Below are positions 34,298-42,560 of a DNA stretch of 64,000 nucleotides, one piece after another; positions within the stretch are counted from its first letter, which is position 1; every line of letters starts with the position of its first letter. The translations under genes were made by a program, and so were the position numbers. This DNA comes from Endozoicomonas numazuensis (GTDB taxonomy: Bacteria > Pseudomonadota > Gammaproteobacteria > Pseudomonadales > Endozoicomonadaceae): NCBI RefSeq assembly GCF_000722635.1, contig NZ_JOKH01000002.1, forward strand, positions 688,756-752,755, written 5' to 3'. Below the pieces are notes generated by a model. It was not told the DNA's origin and did no database searches. It saw only the letters and a list, made by a program, of their open reading frames with translations.

Positions 34298-37200
34298 TTT
34301 TTATCACCAGCACACAACGGAGTATTCAAAATCCAGTCCTTCAGATATACACCACCGTAGCCTAAAATGAAAAGCCCTATAGCTGCACCAATAGGTCCAG
34401 CAACTAATGCCAAAAGACCAATAACTAACACATTAACAACTGTATATAGGATGGAAAAAATAACTGCTGCTGTTGCATCTCTACACTTCATAGATAAATC
34501 GTAAATGTTCATTGCAAATGCAAGAAAAAATAAAACACCTCCTATACTTGAAAAAACAGCTGCCACACCTAATGACCCGGCAATGATTGCAAGAAGCTCT
34601 TTAATAAAGAAACCTATACCAAGCCACTCAAACACTTTAGAAACAAGCTCAACAAAACCACCATTCTGACCACCACTTATTTTATAAGCTCCTGCCCCAG
34701 TATCTGGATCAATGATTAAATACCCAGCTCCAACCCAGCCCTTATAAGCTATATTTTTCTCATGAGCAGTAATGACCTTCCCAGAATTCACCCCCTGCTT
34801 AATTTCTCTCTCTACATCGTCTGACAGCTTTAGAATTTGCATTGCTTCTTCTAAGTTTTCACGAGTAATAGAAAGAATGCGCTGCCCTTCTTGAGCAGCT
34901 ATAAGCAGAGCTTTCATTGCGCTTACTCCATATGCAGAGCTCTCACTTGTCGAAAGCATTTGTTCAGGAACAATGTGCTCCATCACAGAGCTTCTTTTAC
35001 CTATTGAAAAGTTATAATTACTCCACAGCTTTCTTTCATTACTTTTGTGCACTGAAATTACGCTGTAATTATCTACATCCATTGCAAGGCCGCCAAACCT
35101 CACATCTCTCGGCATTCCAAACCAATATTGAGGTGTAACATTAGTCATAAACAAACCAAAACTCGGAGCCCGAAATTGAATGACATCACTATTTTTTGAT
35201 GACACTTGGTCGTGTACATCATTCTGAGCAAAATAGCTCAAAATAGTTGCGTATAAAAGGTCACCGACTACGCTATGTTGTGATAGAGCATCAAATTCAG
35301 CATTTGATAATTTATCTTTGGTTAAACTCACATTTTTTTGCAGCTTGCTTGCCTCCGATTCAGACACCCCCTGTAAATCCAACCCAATAGCCCGATACTC
35401 ACCCGCTACCGGTTTGTTATTCGCTGTCGTCCAGCCATGCGTTGGTGAATACAGGCCCAGTGTACTGTACAACTCTGTACCCATTTTCCCTGCCCCGGCG
35501 GTGAGTTCTACTTCACCGTCCAGAGTGAATTCAGCCGTCATATCGATCAGGTAACCGGGAAGGGTATCCGGCAATTGTGATGGATCTATCGGACTGCCAT
35601 CGTCATTTGCCTGGGGAAGATATTTCTCGATAATGGCTTCGTCTTCTTCTGTACTGGGTCGGAAGGACAGGGCCAGTTTTTTACCGGCCAGCTTGACGGT
35701 AGGCTGCTCAAAGTTAAACAGGCTTACATCCGGGTTGCCATAAAGCTGGGTCTGGAGCTGGTACTTGAATTTGTGGCGCAGTTTTTCTGGTACTTCTGCA
35801 AAGCGTTCGCTGGTGACCAGCACTTTGTAGGGCAGGCCTGCTGCCAGAGGAGCCGGTGGTTTTACCTTGACTTCCTGTAGGCCCAACACTTGACCGACGG
35901 TGGCATCGGGATTCTGATTGGTGATGTAGTCCTGCAGTTTTTGCTGGTAGTCCTGCAACTGCTGTTCTATAGCCATCTGGGGCAGGTTCTGTACAAAACC
36001 CTGCTCTTCATTAATGGTTGAATTGGCTTGAATTTCATCAACCAGAGCCTGGGCATCAAAAGGCACCTGCTCTTGAAGGTCCATGCCTTTAGTAAATTCA
36101 TACTGTTTAAAGCTGGCATCCATAGGAATCCAGTGATCGCCCTGTCGATTCTTCACACCCCGACTGGGTTCAAAATCGACCCAGGCTTCTACCCAGGTGT
36201 GTTCCATACGAATGTCGGTGACCTTGCCACCGCGCAACAAACCTGTATTGGGAATACCGCCCTGTCCCATAAGGTTCTGGGCAGCGGCGGGCACTTCGAC
36301 TCCACCCACCCAGTTCATCACTTTATCCGCTGGCACTTCAATGGTGCCGTAGGCATAGCGAGCCGGAATGTTTGCAGCACGCAGCAGGCCAATCAGCAAA
36401 CTGGCAATATCAGTGGCATTGCCCCGGCGGGTTTCCAGAGTCATGGCCCCGCCCTGAATCGAGCCGTAACTGGGAATAAAGCGGATATTGTTGTGTACCC
36501 AGGCGTAAATTTCAGTCGGGTTATTGTTCAGATCAACCGCCAGTTGTCGTATTTCATCATTAATCTGGATATCCATAGTATCAGACAGGTGTTCTTCTGA
36601 TACCTGATTTCTGGCCTCCAGTGCTTTCTGAACCGAATCGGGCAGTATACCGGCTGACACGACCATAAGCCCTGCTACAGGACTCATACCCAGCACATTT
36701 TCCAGTTCGCTAAGGGTGACCGCTGGCTCGCGCACTTCACTGTCCGGTGTGCCGAAAGGCAGTTTATTTGGATCGAAAGGCGCATAGCTTTTCTGGAACT
36801 GTTGCTGATTCAGAAAACGCCCCAGCTCTTCCCAGCCAGACTGCAACTCCACATCATTATTGGTGTTCTCCAGCTGCTGATAATATCCGGAGAACTGGCG
36901 GTACTGCTCTTTGAATTGTTCCATAGCCTCCTGATGACGCTCCAGAGCAATTGCAGGCAGGTCGCGGTTTTTCAATTCAGTTTCGAGGTTCTGCCATTCC
37001 GACCATGCTTCTGTGTAAGCTTCATCAACTCCTGAGTAGAGAGTCGTCAGTTTATTTTTATCTGAAGTCATGAGGAATTTATCCCCCAACCCAATGGATC
37101 GGGTAATAGTGGCCAATAAACCTTCATTCGCTCGTTCCCTGAAACGAATACCTGGCTCATCATCGGCGACCCACTCTTTCAGCTTTTGCAGCCTGTGGGC

Positions 37201-37395
37201 GAGCTTCTTCTCAGGGGTGCTTTCCATCATGGCGGTCAGGCGTCGTTCATACTCCGCCTCTTTTTCTATATTGTCCGCCATTGCCTTGCCTGTGGGAGAC
37301 AGGAAGAAAACAAAGACGAAGAGCGACGAAAGCAACAACGACACGCCTTTGCCCAGTAGGCCCTGGCGAAACGACTCCATTACCTGAACAGACAT
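34294..37395 (-). CDS. Large secreted transglutaminase-fold protein with a membrane-span C-terminal tail (candidate polymorphic toxin)
   Basis: A 1033-residue protein with a signal peptide (SLLLSSLFVFVFFLSPTG, cleavage after AMA). Residues 45-220 are helical and charged. A transglutaminase-like core follows: RRGNATDIASLLIGLLRA (about 320), EHTWVEAWVDF (about 398) and DHWIPMDASF (about 418). The His and Asp are present, but the usual Cys is Ala (N-A-T-D). A conserved joint RAPSFGLFMTNV to KISGGQNGGF (about 740-905) precedes a tail of four to five hydrophobic spans with a Cys pair (SMKCRD and PLCAGDKK). The DNA becomes clearly AT-richer from about 35335 downward. GGAG before the ATG sets the start. 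It is the third gene of the operon, coupled to the small gene by ATGA. Confidence 0.75.
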   Translation of the reverse strand: MSVQVMESFRQGLLGKGVSLLLSSLFVFVFFLSPTGKAMADNIEKEAEYERRLTAMMESTPEKKLAHRLQKLKEWVADDEPGIRFRERANEGLLATITRSIGLGDKFLMTSDKNKLTTLYSGVDEAYTEAWSEWQNLETELKNRDLPAIALERHQEAMEQFKEQYRQFSGYYQQLENTNNDVELQSGWEELGRFLNQQQFQKSYAPFDPNKLPFGTPDSEVREPAVTLSELENVLGMSPVAGLMVVSAGILPDSVQKALEARNQVSEEHLSDTMDIQINDEIRQLAVDLNNNPTEIYAWVHNNIRFIPSYGSIQGGAMTLETRRGNATDIASLLIGLLRAANIPARYAYGTIEVPADKVMNWVGGVEVPAAAQNLMGQGGIPNTGLLRGGKVTDIRMEHTWVEAWVDFEPSRGVKNRQGDHWIPMDASFKQYEFTKGMDLQEQVPFDAQALVDEIQANSTINEEQGFVQNLPQMAIEQQLQDYQQKLQDYITNQNPDATVGQVLGLQEVKVKPPAPLAAGLPYKVLVTSERFAEVPEKLRHKFKYQLQTQLYGNPDVSLFNFEQPTVKLAGKKLALSFRPSTEEDEAIIEKYLPQANDDGSPIDPSQLPDTLPGYLIDMTAEFTLDGEVELTAGAGKMGTELYSTLGLYSPTHGWTTANNKPVAGEYRAIGLDLQGVSESEASKLQKNVSLTKDKLSNAEFDALSQHSVVGDLLYATILSYFAQNDVHDQVSSKNSDVIQFRAPSFGLFMTNVTPQYWFGMPRDVRFGGLAMDVDNYSVISVHKSNERKLWSNYNFSIGKRSSVMEHIVPEQMLSTSESSAYGVSAMKALLIAAQEGQRILSITRENLEEAMQILKLSDDVEREIKQGVNSGKVITAHEKNIAYKGWVGAGYLIIDPDTGAGAYKISGGQNGGFVELVSKVFEWLGIGFFIKELLAIIAGSLGVAAVFSSIGGVLFFLAFAMNIYDLSMKCRDATAAVIFSILYTVVNVLVIGLLALVAGPIGAAIGLFILGYGGVYLKDWILNTPLCAGDKK

Positions 37396-37544
37396 TCTTT
37401 ACTCCATGTAATTTTTATAAGTCTGAGTATGTTTAAAATTAACCGTACTTCCACGCTACCGCTGAAGGTTGATGCCACCATAATTATCTGGCCAACCCAG
37501 CGATGCTTCTATTATTTTTCGACCTGCTTATCAGGCAGTCCCTT

Positions 37545-40500
37545 TCAGCGACACTGTAAAGGAGGCTCAACCTTCAAAGTAAAGTACTGAATAGCAGTAT
37601 CCCCGCAACCATCTGATACCCGTACAATCACAGGGTATTCGCCTGGTATGGGATGTTCCCAGTTGATCACGCCTTCTACACTGATACTCATACCTTCAGG
37701 ATACTGATCCAACTCAAAAATAGGCGCGTTCCTGTCCTGGGTGACCGCAACCTTGTACCTATAGGGTTCAATTTCCAGAACATGGGTCATGGGCTCAGAG
37801 GTAATGGTTAACTTAACGGGGTTCCTGACCAGACTGACTTTATCAATCAACCCACCCAGACTGTCTGAAAGGCCGGTGGCCTTAAAAACCAGCTCGGCAC
37901 TATCGTTGGAGGCAACCACCTCATAGCGCTTGGTGATCCAGCCTGTATCACTGCCATCCAATGTATCCAGCCGTTTTCCATCCCACCAGACTTCCACCTG
38001 GTTGGTATCACCCGGTGAAACCTCCCTGGTTTCACATTGAAACCAGGTACACTCTTTCTCGTTATAAGTAGACACTCTGGGTGTATAACTGAATTCGAGG
38101 GTATAACTGTCTCCGGCGCTCGTTCTGACGACTTGTGTCGCTTCAGCGTTTTCGTGGGCATCCAGTTCCAGTCTGGATCGGCCTTCCTTAGCACGAATGC
38201 CTGCAACTTTACCAAACTGGATTTCGAAGGGTTTCTGACCATCGCCCTGCCAGCCAGGAATGGCATCAAAGAACCCGGAGCGGCCATAGTGAATAGAGGG
38301 ATGATCTTCAAACGAACCATTGGTCATCTGATTCTTAAAAGCACTATCATCAAATGGGCAACTCAGGCTCACATTATCAATAAGCCCGCCCACACCGTCT
38401 GATGTACCGGTAGCTTTCAAAGTCAGTGCTGTTTTCGATTCACTGGCGGTTACCTCATAATGTTTACTCGTCCAGTGACGATGTTCAGCCGAGATCGTAT
38501 CGATTTGTTCATCGCCCCACCAAACTTCAATATCATTGGTATCTTTTGGCCAGTGAATACTGGGCACGTAGCCCAGGGTCAGATTGTACTTCTGCCCTAC
38601 CCGGGTCGTTATATCCTGGCGAATCGCACTGTTTTCATAACCGTCCAGCTTCAGAGCTGCATCACCATGAACGACCCAACTCTTGTCATAGAAGGTTCTA
38701 AAGGCGTAGTCCTTACCCCAGATATAATGCTTGAGGTATCTGGCTACATGCGTATCTCTCCAGTGGTCATCATCTATCTGGTGGTTTTGCCCATGGATCC
38801 AGTCTCTATGCTTCCAGAATTTATAGTCATTCTCCGCAAGCCATCCTTTGCGCTTCCAGGCGTTGTATCTCCAACCTGTTCGGCTTTCAAGAATTTTGAA
38901 CGGTTCAGCACCTGTGGCTCTCCAGCCAGGTATATTAGAAAAGAGCCCCCAATAAAACTGGTCCAGGGCACCGTGTTGCTCAAAGGAGCTATTTTGTACA
39001 AGATTATCAAAACGACATGAAGTGCACTTTAACTGAACATTATCAATCAACCCGCCAACACTGTCGTTTTCACCCACTGCATGGAAAGCCAGCTTCGTCA
39101 GGTTGTATTGTGCCGCCACTTTAAATTGCAGAGTCTTCCAACCTGCCCTATTGCCTTCAAGGGTCGTGACTTTTTCATGTCCCCAATACACATCAATGTT
39201 ATTTGTGGTTGAGTCACTGTCGCCTTCCACACGTGGAGAGTAATCAAGACTCAACAAGTACTGATCACCGGGCGCTGTTTCAACCCATTGCGCAATCAAC
39301 GCATTACGGTGCGCATCCAGCTCCAATATCGCTTTACCATCCGTAGCGGTCTGGGAAACTCCGTTGGTTTGAATTTCAAATCGGTTTTTCAGAGCCACCC
39401 AGCCAGGTATATATCTGAAGACTCCCCAGTCGCCGTAGTTCAGATATCCGTGACGCTCAAACGATCCATTAACCAATAAGTTAGAGCTGTAATGAGAATT
39501 TTTTACTTCCGCAACGGGTACTTCTGCAGGACAGACAAGTGTATAACCTGCATTGGCTAATGTTACTTGCTCACCGTCTATCACCGTTTGCAATACACAG
39601 GCATGTCCACCAGGATTTAGAGTGTCGGTAGCTATCGGATGCGTATATTCAGCTGTCACACCAGAGTTTAGAATGACTGAAGATTCGCCCAACACGTTAG
39701 AGCTTTGTCCTCCGATATCCACCATTAAACGACTCATAGACAACTCAGTAGAGGTTTTAGTGCCACTGTTTTCAACAGTGAAATAACAGACTTGAGGTTC
39801 ACCTATGATCAGTTGACTCTGGTCAGCCGTCACCTTTCCTCTTAGAGCAGTCAGCATGCTTTCCTGCACCCTGAACTCTGCCTGGGACATGACAATTTCA
39901 TTCCCGCCCTTTTCTATCAGTCTGGCGACCACCTGATAGGAGCCTTCCACAACCCCCTTGAGCTCGATAGCACTGAACCTCTGTTGTACTCCGCCCGATG
40001 CCAGTTCAAGCATATCCATGACTTCACTGAAAATAATATCCCCATCCGGTGAAATAACATTGATATGGAGCTCTGAGGCTTGGGCTACCGCATTGACAGA
40101 CAGGTTCTGAATCAGATTTTCAGCGTTAACCCTGTCGGTTGTGTGGTAGACCTGCTTGTCGGTTGTCGTTCGGATGTTGATAATCGTAACCTCTTCCCCT
40201 CCTGAACCAGAGGCCCGGATGGTGAAGGGTTTGCTGGCAGTAGCCACTTGACCCGTAAGATCATCTTTCACATGGATACGGGCAATATATTGACCATTAG
40301 CCGTATCTGACGTATTCCATAGGCTTTGAAAACTGACCGAGTTTCCTGAACCTATTCCGGGTAGATTATTTCCAGAAACTTCCGCAACTTTATTGCCTTC
40401 AGTATCAAAAATTGAAATATTCGCTACTGCAGAACCCGTCGTTGTGCCTGTATTCTGAACGACAGCGGTGAGCATGACATTAGTATCTGCAGGATACTGG

Positions 40501-42560
40501 TTACTGTTCGTACCGATGGATGGCAGGTAACGTGATGACAGTACATCGATCACTTGTTGTCCCAGAGACTGATAGACATCATTACCGTTGATATCCCGGT
40601 AATATAAATCAAGAGCTTGTGTCACCACTCTTGTCTCACCTGGCACAGGGTTCTTGAAAGTAATGTCGTAACTCAGGTCTTCAATCTGATCAATGGTGAT
40701 ATCGTCAAATCGCCACTCAATAAGCGTGCTTCCATCCTTTTGGCTGACGCTATCGGGTTTAATTGAAAAAGAGCTACTGACAAGGTCGATGTCTGCCCCT
40801 GACAATTGACTGATGACCTGAACATTGGTCAGTCGTTTTTTATCACTAAGGACGATCTCCCTTTTAACCTTGTTTCCAGCCCCATCGCTGATCACCAGTA
40901 TCCCGCTGGCCGGTAAGTCTTTATTAATGGCATTAAGAGTGAACTGCACCTTTAACGCACCAGGAATAAAGTTCTTTGTATCAAGAGCCAGGTTTTCTGA
41001 ACCTTCTTCAAGCTCAACCCTGAAAATACCCGTATCACGATCAATCACACCATCGTCATTCAGGTCCTCACCTTCATCCAGCTCATCGTTTCCATTGATG
41101 TCTTCAGTCCGACGATCAAGCGTATTGTTTTTATTCAGGTCTTCACCGGCATCAATGAGTGAGTTGAGGTTCAGATCTTCAAAATCACCTGCAATACCTT
41201 CAATGCTTCCATCAAGTTCAATGAGTTTAACGAAAGGAGCAAAACTGTCACCCGTGGAGTTAATCAGATCAAAATTCATTCCTCCCGGGTATCCGTACGA
41301 GTCATAACTGCCAAAACCGTAGACATAGATACCAAAGGGGTTCGGACTGGAAATAGTATGAGAACCTTCAGACACCTTGATTTGTGCTCCACTGAATCCA
41401 CTATTACCAATATCCTCAAACTTGTCTGGCGCAATAGCCTCGCCATCAAGAACAATCGAATTAGTATTATCTTTTGGAACAACGACATTGACATAGTTAT
41501 TAACAAAACCCAGTTTCTCTTCGAGAGACGCAAAGGTATAACTTTTTAAAAATTGCTCAGCAGGAGGTACCAGCATCATAAAAGGGTCGGATATAACTCC
41601 GTCACTGCTCTGCCCTTGTGAATATTGAGCAACAAGAACAGGCTCACTGCTTTCTATGACAGAGCGGGTGCTTAATACTTTCTCAACAAACTTCCCTTTG
41701 GCCAGGGTTTCAATCACCTCTCCGTTAATTTTAACTTCTGTATTATCAGAAGAAGCTAATATACGGAAAACATCACCACTTCTCCGGGTTGCCAGAGGGA
41801 CGGTCAAAAAAGATTTACCCCATGTTGATACAGGGGGAAGCATTTCCACCAGGTGATCGCAGGCTGATTTTGTCACGGGTACGTATGCACATTCAGCGCC
41901 ACTAAAAACAGCAACAGGAGTAGAAGATTTGATTAATGTTCCTGTCAGATCACCATTACCAGGATCATTGAATAAAAAAACTTCATTAGCGTCCAGCGTC
42001 ATCGTAAAAGGCTCACCGGCTAGCCTGCCATGCGCGCTGAGTATGGGAGTAATGGTCACTACCGTGCCATCGTAAATCCCGGTGACTGAAAATTCTGATG
42101 GTGCGTTTCCACTGTAACCCCTATAACTAAGAATTGAGTATTCAGTACCCAAAGTATCTATAGATAGCCCATAAAAAGCATCTGTAGTATATCTTCGCTG
42201 GTTTAAACCATACACAGCGACTTTGACATCACTTGTTACACGTACTCCAAGATTTGATATACCGTTAACGCTTGGTTCATCGACTTTGGAGGGGAGCTCT
42301 ATGCGAATGATAGTGTTGGGTTCAATCGAAAAGTCTTTAACAAAGTTGAGCCCGGGAATGTGAACTGCGCCATTAGCCCTCTCTTCACTGGAGATAATGA
42401 CAGACAGGCGAGCACTACCATCAATATTCGGCATAAATGACAAAACATAATTTTTGCCATTATTATTGCTCGCATGAGCACTAATACCTACCAAAACACT
42501 AAACAATACAAAACCGAAAGCTATCGCCAACGTCGGGATGAAATATTCCTTAATTCTCAT
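37545..42560 (-). CDS. Giant secreted adhesin: IgGFc-binding-like domain plus three DUF642-like repeats
   Basis: 1671 residues with a signal peptide (ending ISAHAS). Residues of about 35-440 match the IgGFc-binding N-terminal domain (VAVFSGAECAYVPVTKSACD, then HLVEMLPPVSTWGKSF, FRILASSDNTEV). Asp-rich dockerin/EF-hand-like segments follow (about 460-520: DLNLNSLIDAGEDLNKNN, DINGNDELDEGEDLNDDG), then CARDB-like beta domains. Three copies of a lectin-like unit begin at NGSFERHG (about 1027), NSSFEQHG (about 1185) and NGSFEDHP (about 1411), each with GLIDNV or GLIDKV near its end. An Ig-like domain ends the chain. Its start overlaps the upstream stop by 4 bases. It is probably surface-bound or released and binds glycans or host proteins. 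Confidence 0.75.
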   Translation of the reverse strand: MRIKEYFIPTLAIAFGFVLFSVLVGISAHASNNNGKNYVLSFMPNIDGSARLSVIISSEERANGAVHIPGLNFVKDFSIEPNTIIRIELPSKVDEPSVNGISNLGVRVTSDVKVAVYGLNQRRYTTDAFYGLSIDTLGTEYSILSYRGYSGNAPSEFSVTGIYDGTVVTITPILSAHGRLAGEPFTMTLDANEVFLFNDPGNGDLTGTLIKSSTPVAVFSGAECAYVPVTKSACDHLVEMLPPVSTWGKSFLTVPLATRRSGDVFRILASSDNTEVKINGEVIETLAKGKFVEKVLSTRSVIESSEPVLVAQYSQGQSSDGVISDPFMMLVPPAEQFLKSYTFASLEEKLGFVNNYVNVVVPKDNTNSIVLDGEAIAPDKFEDIGNSGFSGAQIKVSEGSHTISSPNPFGIYVYGFGSYDSYGYPGGMNFDLINSTGDSFAPFVKLIELDGSIEGIAGDFEDLNLNSLIDAGEDLNKNNTLDRRTEDINGNDELDEGEDLNDDGVIDRDTGIFRVELEEGSENLALDTKNFIPGALKVQFTLNAINKDLPASGILVISDGAGNKVKREIVLSDKKRLTNVQVISQLSGADIDLVSSSFSIKPDSVSQKDGSTLIEWRFDDITIDQIEDLSYDITFKNPVPGETRVVTQALDLYYRDINGNDVYQSLGQQVIDVLSSRYLPSIGTNSNQYPADTNVMLTAVVQNTGTTTGSAVANISIFDTEGNKVAEVSGNNLPGIGSGNSVSFQSLWNTSDTANGQYIARIHVKDDLTGQVATASKPFTIRASGSGGEEVTIINIRTTTDKQVYHTTDRVNAENLIQNLSVNAVAQASELHINVISPDGDIIFSEVMDMLELASGGVQQRFSAIELKGVVEGSYQVVARLIEKGGNEIVMSQAEFRVQESMLTALRGKVTADQSQLIIGEPQVCYFTVENSGTKTSTELSMSRLMVDIGGQSSNVLGESSVILNSGVTAEYTHPIATDTLNPGGHACVLQTVIDGEQVTLANAGYTLVCPAEVPVAEVKNSHYSSNLLVNGSFERHGYLNYGDWGVFRYIPGWVALKNRFEIQTNGVSQTATDGKAILELDAHRNALIAQWVETAPGDQYLLSLDYSPRVEGDSDSTTNNIDVYWGHEKVTTLEGNRAGWKTLQFKVAAQYNLTKLAFHAVGENDSVGGLIDNVQLKCTSCRFDNLVQNSSFEQHGALDQFYWGLFSNIPGWRATGAEPFKILESRTGWRYNAWKRKGWLAENDYKFWKHRDWIHGQNHQIDDDHWRDTHVARYLKHYIWGKDYAFRTFYDKSWVVHGDAALKLDGYENSAIRQDITTRVGQKYNLTLGYVPSIHWPKDTNDIEVWWGDEQIDTISAEHRHWTSKHYEVTASESKTALTLKATGTSDGVGGLIDNVSLSCPFDDSAFKNQMTNGSFEDHPSIHYGRSGFFDAIPGWQGDGQKPFEIQFGKVAGIRAKEGRSRLELDAHENAEATQVVRTSAGDSYTLEFSYTPRVSTYNEKECTWFQCETREVSPGDTNQVEVWWDGKRLDTLDGSDTGWITKRYEVVASNDSAELVFKATGLSDSLGGLIDKVSLVRNPVKLTITSEPMTHVLEIEPYRYKVAVTQDRNAPIFELDQYPEGMSISVEGVINWEHPIPGEYPVIVRVSDGCGDTAIQYFTLKVEPPLQCR

